Assembly (NCBI GenBank): GCA_042091495.1
Contig: JBELHJ010000001.1
Coordinates: 1 to 64,000, forward strand
Direction of reading: 5' to 3'
Origin: JBELHJ01 sp042091495
GTDB lineage: Bacteria; Bacteroidota; Bacteroidia; Flavobacteriales; Flavobacteriaceae
DNA: 64,000 nucleotides
The position numbers and the translations under genes are program-made. Below, piece after piece: positions 29,936-40,238 of the stretch (its first letter is position 1; each line of letters opens with the position of its first letter). The notes beneath the pieces were generated by a model. It had not been told where the DNA came from, searched no databases, and saw nothing but the letters and a program-made list of their open reading frames with translations.

Positions 29936-31270
29936 TTAAGCTACTGCTTTTCTATTTTTACCGGTTTTCATTAAGCCGTCATAGTGTCTATTTAACAAGT
30001 AAGAATTTACTTGCTGCATAGTATCTATAGCTACTCCAACCATAATTAACAATGACGTTCCTCCAAAAAATAATGCCCAACCTGCCTGTACATTCATTAG
30101 TTTAACAATAAACGCTGGGAACACAGCAATTAAAGCTAAAAATACTGAACCAGGTAAAGTTATGTATGACATTATCTTGTCAAGATATTCTGAAGTTTCA
30201 GAACCTGGTCTAATTCCAGGAATAAAACCTCCACTACGTTTTAAATCATCTGCCATTTTATTTGTTGGTACAGTGATTGCCGTGTAAAAGTATGTAAATA
30301 CAATAATTAACAAAGCAAAGACCACATTATACCAAAAACCAAATAAATCTGAAAACTGTGATTGCATCCATTGACCTACATCACTAGATCCTAAAGATTT
30401 ACCAATTAGTGTTGGCACAAACATAATGGCCTGTGCAAAAATGATTGGCATTACACCTGAAGCATTTAGTTTTAATGGTAAAAATTGTCTAGCGCTACGC
30501 TCATAGGCTCCAGATGATGTTCTTCTTGCGTACTGAACTTCAATTTTTCTGACAGCTAGTACTAATAATACTGATGCTAATATGATTACAAACCAAATGA
30601 CTATCTCAATTAAAATCATGATTAGACCACCATTAGATTCAGTAACTCTAGCTGCATATTCTTGTAAAAAGGACTGAGGTAAAGTAGCTATAATACCTAC
30701 CATGATTAACAATGAAATTCCATTGCCAATCCCTTTGTCAGTAATTTTTTCTCCTAACCACATTGCAAAAATACAACCAGTCACGAGAATTAATACAGAA
30801 GACACATAGAATAAAGTCCCTGTTCCTAATAAAAAAGCACTAGATGGAATACCTAAAGAAGGTAAACTTGCAAGATAACCAGGAGCTTGTACCAAACAAA
30901 TTGCGATAGTTAACCAACGCGTAATTTGATTGATTTTTTTTCTTCCACTTTCGCCTTCCTTTTGAAGTTTTTGTAAATAAGGAATAGCTATTCCCATTAA
31001 TTGAACTACAATAGAAGCAGAAATGTAAGGCATAATCCCTAAAGCAAAAACAGAAGCATTTGCAAAAGCACCCCCTGTAAAAGCGTTTAAGAGACCCAAT
31101 AATCCTTCATCAGTACTCGCAGCTAAACCTCCCAGTTGACTTGCATCAATCCCAGGTAGTACAACTTGAGCACCAAAGCGATAAACTAAAAGGAGACCTA
31201 GTGTAAGTAAGATCCTGTCTTTTAGTTCAGTGATTTTCCAAATATTTTTTAAAGTTTCTATGAATTTCAT
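29936..31270 (-). CDS. secY: protein translocase subunit SecY
   Basis: 444-residue channel protein with ten transmembrane helices, the core of SecYEG. Family segments are [13 protein letters not shown] (plug area), [18 protein letters not shown] and [16 protein letters not shown]. It follows rplO in the spc part of the operon; adk, often next to secY elsewhere, is not present. Confidence 0.98.
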   Translation of the reverse strand: MKFIETLKNIWKITELKDRILLTLGLLLVYRFGAQVVLPGIDASQLGGLAASTDEGLLGLLNAFTGGAFANASVFALGIMPYISASIVVQLMGIAIPYLQKLQKEGESGRKKINQITRWLTIAICLVQAPGYLASLPSLGIPSSAFLLGTGTLFYVSSVLILVTGCIFAMWLGEKITDKGIGNGISLLIMVGIIATLPQSFLQEYAARVTESNGGLIMILIEIVIWFVIILASVLLVLAVRKIEVQYARRTSSGAYERSARQFLPLKLNASGVMPIIFAQAIMFVPTLIGKSLGSSDVGQWMQSQFSDLFGFWYNVVFALLIIVFTYFYTAITVPTNKMADDLKRSGGFIPGIRPGSETSEYLDKIMSYITLPGSVFLALIAVFPAFIVKLMNVQAGWALFFGGTSLLIMVGVAIDTMQQVNSYLLNRHYDGLMKTGKNRKAVA

Positions 31271-31283
31271 ACTCTAAACAATA

Positions 31284-31736
31284 TTATAAAGTTACAGCTT
31301 CACCACCAGCAGCCTCGATTGCAGCTTTGGCAGAAGCAGTAAATTTATGAGCTGATACTGTTAATTTGGATTTTAATTCACCTCTACCTAAGATTTTTAC
31401 TAACTCGTTTTTACGTACTAAACGTAAGGCAACCATAGTATCAAAATCTAAAGTATTTTTTATTGTTTTATCATCTATTAACTGTTGAAGGGTATCAAGG
31501 TTTATACCTTGGTACTCGACACGATTAATATTTGTAAAACCGAATTTAGGAACACGTCTTTGAAGTGGCATTTGACCACCTTCAAAACCAAGTTTTTTAG
31601 AGTATCCTGAACGGGATTTCGCTCCTTTGTGCCCTCTTGTAGCAGTACCACCTTTTCCAGAACCTTGTCCTCTACCAACACGTTTCCCTTGGCTTTTTAC
31701 TGAACCCTCTGCAGGTTTTAAATTACTTAAGTTCAT
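31284..31736 (-). CDS. rplO: 50S ribosomal protein L15
   Basis: 150 residues. The glycine- and lysine-rich N-terminal arm (GSVKSQGKRVGRGQGSGKGGTATRGHKGAKSRSG) threads into 23S rRNA; a globular C-terminal domain follows. Twelve bases after rpmD. Typical. Confidence 0.98.
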   Translation of the reverse strand: MNLSNLKPAEGSVKSQGKRVGRGQGSGKGGTATRGHKGAKSRSGYSKKLGFEGGQMPLQRRVPKFGFTNINRVEYQGINLDTLQQLIDDKTIKNTLDFDTMVALRLVRKNELVKILGRGELKSKLTVSAHKFTASAKAAIEAAGGEAVTL

Positions 31737-31748
31737 AATTTTGTCTTA

Positions 31749-31931
31749 TTATTTTGTTTCTTCAAAAGAAACTAAATGTTCTACTTTCTTAACCATACCA
31801 ATGATAGTCGGTGTGGCATCGTGCTCTACAGTCTGACCAATTTTCTTAAGCCCTAAAGCTTCTAAAGTTCTCTTTTGGTTTAAAGTTCTGTTTATAGCAC
31901 TCTTAATTTTTGTTACTTTAATCTTTGCCAT
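31749..31931 (-). CDS. rpmD: 50S ribosomal protein L30
   Basis: 60 residues (MAKIKVTKIKSAINRTLNQKRTLEALGLKKIGQ). The start is the ATG at 31931: the longer open frame to 31988 would overlap the end of rpsE by 47 bases and adds residues absent from L30. Ten bases after rpsE. Confidence 0.96.
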   Translation of the reverse strand: MAKIKVTKIKSAINRTLNQKRTLEALGLKKIGQTVEHDATPTIIGMVKKVEHLVSFEETK

Positions 31932-31941
31932 ATCACTAATA

Positions 31942-32466
31942 TTAACCGTTAAAAACTTTTTCAAGAGAAATTCCTCTATCTCTGGCAACTGTTCTAGCGT
32001 CTCTTAATTGAAGTAAAGCATCAAATGTAGCTTTTACAACATTATGAGGGTTAGATGATCCTTGAGATTTAGAAAGTACATCATGAACACCTACTGCTTC
32101 AAGTACTGTTCTTACAGCACCACCAGCAATTACTCCTGTACCAGGTGCTGCTGGAAGTATGTTAACTCTAGCACCACCATATTTACCTTTTTGCTCATGT
32201 GGTAAAGTTCCCTTTATAATAGGAATTCTTACTAAATTTTTCTTAGCGTCTTCAATAGCTTTAGAAATTGCAGTTGCCACGTCTTTAGATTTTCCTAATC
32301 CATGACCAACAACACCTGCTTCATCTCCTACAACTACGATAGCTGAAAAACCAAAAGCTCTACCACCTTTTGTTACTTTTGTTACACGTTGTACACCAAC
32401 CAAACGATCCTTAAGATCTAGTCCACTTGGTTTTACTAACTCTGCATTTTTGTATTTCTGATACAT
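31942..32466 (-). CDS. rpsE: 30S ribosomal protein S5
   Basis: 174 residues. A double-stranded-RNA-binding N-terminal domain ([38 protein letters not shown]) is followed by the S5 C-terminal domain ([19 protein letters not shown]). Affects decoding accuracy. Six bases after rplR. Confidence 0.98.
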   Translation of the reverse strand: MYQKYKNAELVKPSGLDLKDRLVGVQRVTKVTKGGRAFGFSAIVVVGDEAGVVGHGLGKSKDVATAISKAIEDAKKNLVRIPIIKGTLPHEQKGKYGGARVNILPAAPGTGVIAGGAVRTVLEAVGVHDVLSKSQGSSNPHNVVKATFDALLQLRDARTVARDRGISLEKVFNG

Positions 32467-32472
32467 AATTTC

Positions 32473-32829
32473 TTAGAATTTTAGTCCTGCTTCTCTAGCA
32501 CCTTCTGCTAATGATTTAACTCTACCATGATATAAGTATCCACCTCTGTCAAAAGAGATAGTATCAACACCAGCTTTTAAAGCTTTTTCGGCAACAGCCT
32601 TTCCTACCAATGCTGCTATTTCGGATTTAGTACCTTTTGCAGAACTTATGTCCTTATCTCTAGATGACGCTGCTGCAAGAGTTACTCCTGTAACATCATT
32701 TACAATTTGAGCATAAATTTCTTTATTACTTCTAAAAACAGATAAACGCGGTTTAACAGCGTCACCAGAAACTATCTTTCTGATTCTATTTTTTATTCTT
32801 AGTCTTCTTTCGTTCTTTGTCAATGCCAT
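32473..32829 (-). CDS. rplR: 50S ribosomal protein L18
   Basis: 118 residues. Binds 5S rRNA with L5 and L25. Family segments are [31 protein letters not shown] and the C-terminal [26 protein letters not shown]. Ten bases after rplF. Confidence 0.98.
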   Translation of the reverse strand: MALTKNERRLRIKNRIRKIVSGDAVKPRLSVFRSNKEIYAQIVNDVTGVTLAAASSRDKDISSAKGTKSEIAALVGKAVAEKALKAGVDTISFDRGGYLYHGRVKSLAEGAREAGLKF

Positions 32830-32839
32830 AATTTAATTA

Positions 32840-33382
32840 TTAAGCAGATTTACCAGCTTTTCTTCTTAGTTCTTCACCAACAAACTTGATTCCTTTTCCT
32901 TTGTAAGGCTCTGGTTTTCTAAAACCACGAATCTTAGCCGCTATTTGTCCTACTAATTGTTTGTCATGAGATGTTAACTTAACAATAGGGTTTTTTCCTT
33001 TTTCAGAAGTAGTTTCAACTTTAACCTCTGGTGCAATATCAAGCACTATGTTGTGAGAAAAACCTAAAGCCATATCTAAAACTTGACCTTGATTTGAGGC
33101 TCTATAACCTACTCCTACCAATTCAAGTTCTTTAGTCCATCCTTTAGAAACACCTAGAATCATATTATTCACTAATGCTCTATATAAACCATGTTTTGAT
33201 CTAGCATCTTTCTTTTCAGAACTTCGGCTAAATAAAACTTGACCTTCTTCTACTTTAACATCAACAGTTGAAAAATCTTGAGATAATTCTCCTAATTTTC
33301 CTTTAACTGTAATTGTGTTATTATTAACTTCTACTGTTACTCCTTCAGGAATCGCTATTGGATTTTTACCTATTCTTGACAT
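32840..33382 (-). CDS. rplF: 50S ribosomal protein L6
   Basis: 180 residues made of two related domains. It starts MSRIGKNPIAIPEGVTV; the C-terminal LVGQIAAKIRGFRKPEPYKGKGIKF is the L6 signature near the GTPase centre. Twelve bases after rpsH. Confidence 0.98.
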   Translation of the reverse strand: MSRIGKNPIAIPEGVTVEVNNNTITVKGKLGELSQDFSTVDVKVEEGQVLFSRSSEKKDARSKHGLYRALVNNMILGVSKGWTKELELVGVGYRASNQGQVLDMALGFSHNIVLDIAPEVKVETTSEKGKNPIVKLTSHDKQLVGQIAAKIRGFRKPEPYKGKGIKFVGEELRRKAGKSA

Positions 33383-33394
33383 AATTTCCTTTTT

Positions 33395-33793
33395 TTAGTA
33401 AACGTAACATAATAATTCACCACCTACATTTTCCCTTTGTGCTTGCTTAGCTGTAATTACACCATGAGATGTAGAAACTATAGCAATACCAAGTCCATTA
33501 AGAATTCTTGGCATTTCACCAGCACTAGAGTACTTTCTTAAACCAGGTTTACTGATTCTTTGAATCTTTTTAATAACTGGTTCTTTAGTCTCTTTGTTGT
33601 ACTTGAGGGCTATTTTAATAGTCCCTTGTACAGAAGAGTCATCAAATATATAACTTAAGATATATCCTTGATCGAATAAAATCTTAGTTATCTCTTTCTT
33701 TAGATTAGATGCGGGTATTTCTACCACTCTGTGATTAGCTTTCACAGCATTTCTAATCCTTGTTAAAAAATCTGCTATTGGATCTGTATACAT
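33395..33793 (-). CDS. rpsH: 30S ribosomal protein S8
   Basis: 132 residues. Binds helix 21 of 16S rRNA and in E. coli represses the spc operon. Family segments are MYTDPIADFLTRIRNA, KPGLRKYSSAGEMPRILNGLGIAIVSTS and GGELLCYVY. The 62-base gap upstream contains a long hairpin at 33807-33841, which is unusual in this otherwise tightly packed operon. Confidence 0.98.
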   Translation of the reverse strand: MYTDPIADFLTRIRNAVKANHRVVEIPASNLKKEITKILFDQGYILSYIFDDSSVQGTIKIALKYNKETKEPVIKKIQRISKPGLRKYSSAGEMPRILNGLGIAIVSTSHGVITAKQAQRENVGGELLCYVY

Positions 33794-33806
33794 AATACTA
33801 CTTTAC

Positions 33807-33841
33807 GGTCTTGGTTTTCATTTTAAAATGAACCTGAGACC
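33807..33841 (-). promoter_or_regulatory. long hairpin just upstream of rpsH
   Basis: ggtct (33807-33811) pairs with agacc (33837-33841), gg with cc, and the inner eight bases ttcatttt with aaaatgaa around the centre at 33824/33825, interrupted by small bulges. It is inside the rpsN-rpsH gap and has no T run. It could be a processing site or a target for S8, which represses this operon in E. coli; that role is unproven. Confidence 0.4.
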
Positions 33842-33855
33842 AGTTTATAAATAAT

Positions 33856-34125
33856 TTACCAGCTTGCTTTTCTTACTCCTGGTATAAGTCCTTTATTAGC
33901 CATTTCTCTAAATAATACACGAGAAATTCCAAAATCTCTCATGTAACCTTTAGGTCTACCCGTTAGTTTACATCTGTTATGCATACGGATAGGTGAAGCG
34001 TTTTTAGGTAATTTTTGCAAAGCCTCATAATCTCCAGCTTCTTTTAAAGCCTTTCTTTTAGCTGCATATTTTGCAACTGTCTTTGCTCTTTTTACCTCAC
34101 GGGCTTTCATTGATTCTTTAGCCAT
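33856..34125 (-). CDS. rpsN: 30S ribosomal protein S14, zinc-free form
   Basis: 89 residues of the long C-minus S14 ([20 protein letters not shown], then [32 protein letters not shown]). Only one Cys remains, so no zinc is bound. Two bases after rplE. Confidence 0.98.
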   Translation of the reverse strand: MAKESMKAREVKRAKTVAKYAAKRKALKEAGDYEALQKLPKNASPIRMHNRCKLTGRPKGYMRDFGISRVLFREMANKGLIPGVRKASW

Positions 34126-34127
34126 AA

Positions 34128-34679
34128 TTAGTTCTTTTTAAAAGGTAATCCTAATTCTGTTAATAATGCCTTAGCTTCCTTGTCTGTTTCAGCGGAAGTC
34201 ACAAAAGTAATATCCATTCCTGAGATTCTATTGATTTTATCAATATTTATCTCTGGAAAAATAATTTGTTCAGTAATTCCTAAATTGTAGTTACCTCTTC
34301 CATCAAAACCATTAGCTTTAATTCCGCTAAAGTCTCTAACTCGAGGTAAAGCTGAAGTAATAAGACGATCTAAAAATTCGAACATTTGTTCACCACGTAA
34401 AGTAACTTTCGCTCCAATTGGCATACCCTTACGTAATTTAAATGAAGCAACATCTTTTTTAGATAATGTAGCAACAGCTTTTTGTCCAGAAATAGTTGTT
34501 AATTCCTCAACAGCATGATCCACAAGTTTCTTATCAGCTACAGCAGCTCCTACACCTCTAGAAATTACAATTTTTTCTAATTTAGGAACCTGCATTACGT
34601 TCTTATAACCGAACTCTTCTGTAAGAGTAGCGATGATTCTCTCGCCATACTCTTTTTTTAATCTTGATATATAAGCCAT
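34128..34679 (-). CDS. rplE: 50S ribosomal protein L5
   Basis: 183 residues. Binds 5S rRNA in the central protuberance and contacts P-site tRNA. Family segments are [35 protein letters not shown] and [14 protein letters not shown]. Two bases after rplX. Confidence 0.98.
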   Translation of the reverse strand: MAYISRLKKEYGERIIATLTEEFGYKNVMQVPKLEKIVISRGVGAAVADKKLVDHAVEELTTISGQKAVATLSKKDVASFKLRKGMPIGAKVTLRGEQMFEFLDRLITSALPRVRDFSGIKANGFDGRGNYNLGITEQIIFPEINIDKINRISGMDITFVTSAETDKEAKALLTELGLPFKKN

Positions 34680-34681
34680 AA

Positions 34682-34993
34682 CTAGATTACTTCGTTAGAT
34701 TTTTTAGAATATCTTAATTTTTTGTCACCTTCCATTCTGTATCCAATTCTAGTTGTTTCACCTTTAGATGTTAAAAGTGATAAATTAGAAATATGGATAG
34801 GTGCTTCTTTCTCGATAATACCACCTTGAGGATTCTGTGCACTTGGTTTAGTGTGTTTCTTAACCATATTAACACCCTCAACAATGGCCTTATTCTTTTC
34901 AATTAATACAGTAAGTACTTTACCTTCTGACCCTTTGTGATCTCCAGCAATAACTTTAACTGTATCTCCTGATTTTATTTTAAGCTTTGTCAT
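34682..34993 (-). CDS. rplX: 50S ribosomal protein L24
   Basis: 103 residues with a KOW motif ([22 protein letters not shown]). An assembly initiator that binds the 5' domain of 23S rRNA. Thirteen bases after rplN. Confidence 0.98.
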   Translation of the reverse strand: MTKLKIKSGDTVKVIAGDHKGSEGKVLTVLIEKNKAIVEGVNMVKKHTKPSAQNPQGGIIEKEAPIHISNLSLLTSKGETTRIGYRMEGDKKLRYSKKSNEVI

Positions 34994-35006
34994 CTCAATT
35001 ATTGAA

Positions 35007-35375
35007 TTAAAGCACTTCAGGTGCTAATGATACAATTTTCATAAACTGTTTGTCACGAAGTTCTCTTGCTACAGGACCAAATACACGAGTACCTCTCATT
35101 TCACCTTGTGGGTTTAACAATACACATGCATTATCATCAAATCTAATATAAGATCCATCTGGACGTCTAACTTCTTTTGCAGTTCTTACAACGACAGCAG
35201 TTGAAACAGCTCCTTTTTTAATATTACCGTTAGGAGTAGCAGACTTAACTGTTACTACTATTTTATCACCAACAGAAGCATAGCGCTTTTTAGTTCCACC
35301 TAATACACGAATAGTAAGAACTTCTTTAGCTCCAGTATTGTCGGCTACTTTTAATCTTGATTCTTGTTGTAACAT
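35007..35375 (-). CDS. rplN: 50S ribosomal protein L14
   Basis: 122 residues ([27 protein letters not shown]). Sits at the subunit interface and is the docking site of RsfS, whose gene is at 16678 in this window. Two bases after rpsQ. Confidence 0.98.
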   Translation of the reverse strand: MLQQESRLKVADNTGAKEVLTIRVLGGTKKRYASVGDKIVVTVKSATPNGNIKKGAVSTAVVVRTAKEVRRPDGSYIRFDDNACVLLNPQGEMRGTRVFGPVARELRDKQFMKIVSLAPEVL

Positions 35376-35377
35376 AA

Positions 35378-35635
35378 TTACTTAGCTCTTTCAATTATTT
35401 CTACTAATCTCCAACATTTAGATTTACTTAAAGGACGTGTTTCCATAATCCTTACAGTATCTCCAATATTACAATCGTTTGTTTCGTCGTGTGCAACATA
35501 TTTTTTTGTCTTTAACACGAACTTACCATACATAGGGTGTTTTACTTTTTTCACTTCAGAAACCACAATAGATTTCTGCATTTTGTTACTTGTAACAACT
35601 CCTATACGTTCTTTTCTTAAATTTCTTTTTTCCAT
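35378..35635 (-). CDS. rpsQ: 30S ribosomal protein S17
   Basis: 85 residues, an OB-fold primary rRNA binder ([34 protein letters not shown]). Seventeen bases after rpmC. Confidence 0.98.
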   Translation of the reverse strand: MEKRNLRKERIGVVTSNKMQKSIVVSEVKKVKHPMYGKFVLKTKKYVAHDETNDCNIGDTVRIMETRPLSKSKCWRLVEIIERAK

Positions 35636-35652
35636 CTTTCAGCGGAATACAA

Positions 35653-35844
35653 TTATTGTACTTCTCTTTTAGTTAACTCTGTAGCCAATTTAGCAACGGT
35701 ACGTCTAACGTCACGTAACTGAATTGGATTTTCTAAAGGAGAAACGGCATGAGCCATTTTAAGGTCAGCGTAACTCTTCTTAGTATCACTAAGTTTTTCT
35801 TGTAACTCAGCTGTAGATAGCTGTTTAATTTCTGCTTGCTTCAT
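35653..35844 (-). CDS. rpmC: 50S ribosomal protein L29
   Basis: 63 residues, two helices at the exit tunnel near the binding sites of SRP and trigger factor (MKQAEIKQLSTAELQEKLSD, then ENPIQLRDVRRTVAKLATEL). Eleven bases after rplP. Confidence 0.98.
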   Translation of the reverse strand: MKQAEIKQLSTAELQEKLSDTKKSYADLKMAHAVSPLENPIQLRDVRRTVAKLATELTKREVQ

Positions 35845-35855
35845 AATAATTAATA

Positions 35856-36275
35856 TTAAGCCTCGAAATCTCGAGCTATTATAAACTTAGTTTTCACGGG
35901 TAGCTTTTGTGCAGCTAAACGTAGTGCTTCTCTAGCAACTTCTAATGGCACACCACCAACTTCAAATAAAACCCTTCCTGGTTTAACCACAGCTGCCCAA
36001 TATTCAACAGCACCTTTACCTTTACCCATACGTACCTCAAGAGGTTTCTTAGTGATTGGCTTATCTGGAAAAATTTTGATCCAAAGTTGCCCTTCTCTTT
36101 TCATATAACGGGTAGCGGCAATACGCGCAGCTTCAATTTGACGTGATGTTAAGAAATTCGAGTCAAGTGATTTTATACCAAACATCCCGTATGAAAGACG
36201 ATGCCCTCTTCCGGCATTTCCTTTCATGCGTCCTTTCTGGACTTTACGAAATTTCGTTCTTTTCGGTTGTAACAT
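35856..36275 (-). CDS. rplP: 50S ribosomal protein L16
   Basis: 139 residues ([24 protein letters not shown]). Helps organise the A-site architecture in the large subunit. The segment [23 protein letters not shown] matches the family. Eighteen bases after rpsC. Confidence 0.98.
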   Translation of the reverse strand: MLQPKRTKFRKVQKGRMKGNAGRGHRLSYGMFGIKSLDSNFLTSRQIEAARIAATRYMKREGQLWIKIFPDKPITKKPLEVRMGKGKGAVEYWAAVVKPGRVLFEVGGVPLEVAREALRLAAQKLPVKTKFIIARDFEA

Positions 36276-36293
36276 TTTCTTTTACTTTAAAAA

Positions 36294-37010
36294 TTACTTT
36301 CTGCGACGAGATTTATTCCCACCACGTGCTGATGATTTACCAGATTGTTTTTTAGATAGACCTACTAGAGGAGAGAGTTCTCTTTTACCATAAACTTCAC
36401 CTTTCATTATCCAAACTTTAACACCTAATCTACCATAAGTAGTATGTGCTTCAACAAGAGCATAATCAATATCTGCTCTAAAAGTCGATAATGGTATTCT
36501 ACCTTCTTTGTAATGTTCAGAACGAGCCATTTCAGCACCGTTTAAACGACCACTAATCTGTACTTTAATACCTTCAGCATTCATGCGCATTGCAGCTGCA
36601 ATAGCCATCTTGATAGCTCGTCTGTATGAAATACGATTTTCAATTTGTCTTGCTATACTTGAAGCAACTAAGTACGCATCAAGCTCAGGTCTTTTGATTT
36701 CAAAGATGTTAATTTGAACTTCTTTGTTAGTAATCTTTTTAAGCTCTTCTTTTAACTTGTCTACCTCTTGACCACCTTTACCGATTATAATACCAGGTCT
36801 AGCAGTAGTGATAGTAACGGTTACAAGTTTAAGAGTTCTTTCAATAATTACCCTTGATACACTTGCTTTAGATAAACGTACATGTACGTACTTTCTAATC
36901 TTATCGTCTTCGGCAAGTTTATCTCCATAATCATTACCTCCATACCAGTTAGATTCCCATCCTCTGATGATTCCTAAGCGGTTTCCGATTGGATTTGTCT
37001 TCTGTCCCAT
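36294..37010 (-). CDS. rpsC: 30S ribosomal protein S3
   Basis: 238 residues. An N-terminal KH domain ([20 protein letters not shown]) and the S3 C-terminal domain ([32 protein letters not shown]) line the mRNA entry channel. A basic tail ends in KSRRRK. Three bases after rplV. Confidence 0.98.
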   Translation of the reverse strand: MGQKTNPIGNRLGIIRGWESNWYGGNDYGDKLAEDDKIRKYVHVRLSKASVSRVIIERTLKLVTVTITTARPGIIIGKGGQEVDKLKEELKKITNKEVQINIFEIKRPELDAYLVASSIARQIENRISYRRAIKMAIAAAMRMNAEGIKVQISGRLNGAEMARSEHYKEGRIPLSTFRADIDYALVEAHTTYGRLGVKVWIMKGEVYGKRELSPLVGLSKKQSGKSSARGGNKSRRRK

Positions 37011-37013
37011 ATC

Positions 37014-37421
37014 TTAGCTTTGTGTATTATTTAATGCTCCAATCACAACAGTAACGTGATTTGAACGTTTTCTTATTCTGTGTGCACGACCTTGAGGTGC
37101 TGGACGTAATCTCTTTAACATAGATCCTCCGTCAACTCTAATCTCTTTTACAAATAAATCAGCAGATTCAATGTCAGCATCCTCGTTCTTTGCTTGCCAG
37201 TTCGCTATAGCAGAAAGTAGAAGCTTTTCAAGACGTCGAGAAGCTTCTTTTGGACTGAATCTTAGTATTTGTAGAGCTTTTTCTGCTTTTTGACCTCTAA
37301 CCAAATCTGCAACTAAACGCATTTTTCTTGGCGAAGTAGGACAGTTATTAAGCTTGGCAAAAGCAACTTGCTTTTTATCTGCTTTAATAGCATCTGCCAT
37401 TTGTTTCTTTCGAATTCCCAT
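37014..37421 (-). CDS. rplV: 50S ribosomal protein L22
   Basis: 135 residues. Its beta hairpin narrows the exit tunnel ([31 protein letters not shown]). The start at 37421 gives a short extension before [32 protein letters not shown]. Eight bases after rpsS. Confidence 0.97.
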   Translation of the reverse strand: MGIRKKQMADAIKADKKQVAFAKLNNCPTSPRKMRLVADLVRGQKAEKALQILRFSPKEASRRLEKLLLSAIANWQAKNEDADIESADLFVKEIRVDGGSMLKRLRPAPQGRAHRIRKRSNHVTVVIGALNNTQS

Positions 37422-37429
37422 AGCTCTTA

Positions 37430-37708
37430 TTATTTTTTACCTTTATTTTTTGCCCCAGCATGACCTCTAAAAGATCTTGTTGGTGAAAATTCTCCTAATT
37501 TATGACCTACCATATTTTCAGTTACATAAACGGGTACAAACTGCCTTCCATTATGAACAGCAATTGTTTGACCAACAAAGTCAGGGCTAATCATAGATGC
37601 TCTTGACCAAGTTTTGATAACCGACTTTTTATTAGCTGCTACATTTTCAGCAACTTTTTTCTCTAGTTTGTAATGGATAAATGGTCCTTTTTTTAATGAA
37701 CGTGCCAT
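37430..37708 (-). CDS. rpsS: 30S ribosomal protein S19
   Basis: 92 residues ([19 protein letters not shown], then [24 protein letters not shown]). Located in the 30S head beside S13. Ten bases after rplB. Confidence 0.98.
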   Translation of the reverse strand: MARSLKKGPFIHYKLEKKVAENVAANKKSVIKTWSRASMISPDFVGQTIAVHNGRQFVPVYVTENMVGHKLGEFSPTRSFRGHAGAKNKGKK

Positions 37709-37718
37709 ACTATATCAA

Positions 37719-38546
37719 TTATTTCTTTCTACGTTCTACAATATATTTATTACTAGCCTTAGTCTTAGAACGCGTTCTAAATCCTTTAGCAGGTATTCCT
37801 TTTCTTGACCTTGGGTGACCTCCAGACGAGCGTCCTTCACCACCACCCATTGGGTGATCAACTGGATTCATAACAACAGCTCTAGTTCTTGGTCTTCTTC
37901 CTAACCATCTTGAGCGTCCAGCTTTACCTGAAACTACTAACTGATGATCTGAATTAGAAACAACACCGATAGTTGCTAAACAATTAACAAGAATTAATCT
38001 TGTTTCTCCAGAAGGTAATTTGACAGTTGCAAACTTACCGTCACGCGCCATTAACTGTGCAAATGCACCAGCACTACGAGCGATTACAGCACCTTGACCA
38101 GGTCTTAATTCGATACAAGAAATAATTGTTCCTAATGGAATTTGGCTTAATGGCATAGCATTCCCAATTTCTGGGCTTACTCCAGAATCACCAGAAACTA
38201 CTTTTTGCCCAACAGTTAAACCGTTTTGAGCAATAATATAACGCTTCTCTCCATCTTGATAGTTCAATAACGCAATAAATGCGGTTCTGTTAGGATCGTA
38301 CTGTATTGAACGGACTTCAGCTGGTATACCTGCTTTATCTCTTTTAAAATCAATTATACGATACTTCTTTTTATGACCTCCACCTATATAGCGCATGGTC
38401 ATTTTTCCTTGACTGTTTCTACCACCAGATCTTTTATTCGGAGCAAGTAAACTTTTCTCCGGCTTATCAGTAGTAATGGCGTCAAATCCATTAACTACTC
38501 TAAAACGCTGAGCTGATGTGATTGGTTTTAATTTTCTTACTGACAT
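37719..38546 (-). CDS. rplB: 50S ribosomal protein L2
   Basis: 275 residues. Needed for subunit association and peptidyl transferase structure. Conserved segments are [22 protein letters not shown] and [23 protein letters not shown], which includes the essential His. Ten bases after rplW. Confidence 0.98.
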   Translation of the reverse strand: MSVRKLKPITSAQRFRVVNGFDAITTDKPEKSLLAPNKRSGGRNSQGKMTMRYIGGGHKKKYRIIDFKRDKAGIPAEVRSIQYDPNRTAFIALLNYQDGEKRYIIAQNGLTVGQKVVSGDSGVSPEIGNAMPLSQIPLGTIISCIELRPGQGAVIARSAGAFAQLMARDGKFATVKLPSGETRLILVNCLATIGVVSNSDHQLVVSGKAGRSRWLGRRPRTRAVVMNPVDHPMGGGEGRSSGGHPRSRKGIPAKGFRTRSKTKASNKYIVERRKK

Positions 38547-38556
38547 TTTTGTCTAA

Positions 38557-38847
38557 TTACATGTTACTGTATAAATCAATAGTCTCACCTTCCGCCAGTT
38601 GTACAATTGCCTTTTTAATTGCATTTGTTTTACCATGTTGAATACCTGTTTTAGTATAACGAGTATTACGATCTGGACGGACATTTATAGTACGAACTTT
38701 TTCAACAGAAACTCCATAAGCAGCTTCCACCGCTTTTTTGATTTCTACCTTGTTCGCCTTAGTATTTACTTGAAAGCTATAACAGTTGTTTATCTCACTG
38801 TCGTTAGTCGCTTTCTCTGTAATAATAGGTTTAATTAAGATACTCAT
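38557..38847 (-). CDS. rplW: 50S ribosomal protein L23
   Basis: 96 residues, at the tunnel exit where SRP and trigger factor dock (MSILIKPIITEKATNDSEINNCYSFQVNTKANKVEIKKAVEAAYGV). Seven bases after rplD. Confidence 0.97.
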   Translation of the reverse strand: MSILIKPIITEKATNDSEINNCYSFQVNTKANKVEIKKAVEAAYGVSVEKVRTINVRPDRNTRYTKTGIQHGKTNAIKKAIVQLAEGETIDLYSNM

Positions 38848-38854
38848 GGTTTTC

Positions 38855-39484
38855 TTATTTACTTAAATTCGACTGTATTCCTTCAAGAGAACCCTCAAGA
38901 AGAACTAATTTGTTTGCATTCAATATCTTGTACGTATTTAATTCTGATGAAGTTATTACTTCGGAACCTTCAAAATTACGCGACGACAAATATACGTTAT
39001 TATTTGCCTCACCCAATACGAACAATGACTTTTTGTTATCTAACTCTAATGCCTTTAAAACAGCAGTAAAGTTCTTAGTTTTTGGTGTTTCAAAATTGAA
39101 ATCTTCAAGAACTACAATTGACTTTTCATTTGCTTTAATTGTAAGAGCAGATTTTCTAGCTAGACGCTTAAGGTTTTTGTTTAATTTGAAACCATAATTT
39201 CTTGGTCTTGGACCGAACATACGTCCACCACCTTTGAAAACACCAGACTTGATGCTTCCTGCTCTAGCTGTACCAGTACCTTTTTGCTTTTTAATTTTTC
39301 TAGTACTTCCTGTAATCTCACCTCTTTCCTTAGCTTTATGAGTTCCTTGACGTTGGTTTGCTAAATATTGCTTAACATCAAGGTATACAGCGTGATTATT
39401 AGGTTCGATTCCAAACACTGCTTTAGAAAGCTCTGCTTTTCTACCAGTGTCTTTTCCGTTTATATCTAATACTGCTACCTTCAT
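38855..39484 (-). CDS. rplD: 50S ribosomal protein L4
   Basis: 209 residues. The long loop reaching the exit tunnel is visible ([44 protein letters not shown]). In E. coli L4 represses the S10 operon by acting on its leader. The ATG overlaps the rplC stop by one base (TAATG), indicating coupling. Confidence 0.98.
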   Translation of the reverse strand: MKVAVLDINGKDTGRKAELSKAVFGIEPNNHAVYLDVKQYLANQRQGTHKAKERGEITGSTRKIKKQKGTGTARAGSIKSGVFKGGGRMFGPRPRNYGFKLNKNLKRLARKSALTIKANEKSIVVLEDFNFETPKTKNFTAVLKALELDNKKSLFVLGEANNNVYLSSRNFEGSEVITSSELNTYKILNANKLVLLEGSLEGIQSNLSK

Positions 39485-40101
39485 TACTTCTCAACAATTA
39501 CATAAGAGTTTTTGTGACCAGGAACACATCCCTTTACAACAAGTAAGTTCTTTTCAGGAACTACTTTATAAACTCTTAAATTTTGAACTTTTACTTTATC
39601 ACCGCCCATTCTTCCGGCCATTTTCATTCCTTTGAAAACTCGTGCTGGATAAGACGCTGCACCAATTGAACCAGGAGCTCTTAAACGGTTATGTTGTCCG
39701 TGAGTAGCTTGACCTACACCACCGAATCCATGACGCTTAACAACACCTTGAAAACCTTTCCCTTTTGATGTTCCAGAAACATCAACGAATTCACCTTCAC
39801 TGAAATGCGCTACAGTGATAGCATCTCCTAATTTGTAATCTTCTTCGAATCCTTGGAATTCAACGACTTTAGTCTTAACAGAAGTTCCTGCTTTCTTAGC
39901 ATGCCCTGATGCAGCTTTTGATGCATTTTTTTCTGACTTGTCATCGAAACCAAGTTGAAGAGCTTCATACCCGTCAACCTCATTGGTTCTGACTTGGGTA
40001 ACGATACAAGGTCCAGCCTCAATGACAGTACAAGGAATGTTTTTCCCGTTTTCATCATAAATGCTGGTCATACCGATTTTTTTTCCAATTAACCCAGACA
40101 T
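39484..40101 (-). CDS. rplC: 50S ribosomal protein L3
   Basis: 205 residues. Family segments are [20 protein letters not shown] and the loop [31 protein letters not shown] close to the peptidyl transferase centre. A 137-base gap with a terminator-like hairpin separates it from rpsJ, the largest internal gap in the superoperon. Confidence 0.98.
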   Translation of the reverse strand: MSGLIGKKIGMTSIYDENGKNIPCTVIEAGPCIVTQVRTNEVDGYEALQLGFDDKSEKNASKAASGHAKKAGTSVKTKVVEFQGFEEDYKLGDAITVAHFSEGEFVDVSGTSKGKGFQGVVKRHGFGGVGQATHGQHNRLRAPGSIGAASYPARVFKGMKMAGRMGGDKVKVQNLRVYKVVPEKNLLVVKGCVPGHKNSYVIVEK

Positions 40102-40130
40102 AATTATTATTATTAATTTATTTAACTATT

Positions 40131-40167
40131 TAAAAAAAACTCAGGGTCAAACACATTTCGACCCTGA
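40131..40167 (-). terminator. terminator-like hairpin between rpsJ and rplC
   Basis: On the minus strand an 8-bp GC-containing stem (40141-40148 tcagggtc with 40160-40167 gaccctga, 11-base loop) is followed by G and eight Ts. It lies about 70 bases after the rpsJ stop and 30 bases before the rplC ATG. It may end the str transcript or act as an attenuator for the S10-type genes. Confidence 0.65.
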
Positions 40168-40213
40168 ATTGTATTTTTCCGTTTTTCCTTCGCTCGCAGC
40201 TCCGGACATGTTA

Positions 40214-40229
40214 CAGTAGCTTACTACTG
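40214..40229 (-). promoter_or_regulatory. small hairpin 10 bases after the rpsJ stop
   Basis: cagtag (40214-40219) pairs with ctactg (40224-40229) with a 4-base loop. It precedes the terminator-like hairpin at 40131-40167 and could form part of the same structured region. Confidence 0.3.
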
Positions 40230-40238
40230 ATTATTTAC

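Noticed and set aside
31932..31988. Longer rpmD frame beginning at 31988
   Set aside because: It would overlap rpsE by 47 bases and add residues not found in L30; MAKIKVTK at 31931 fits the family.
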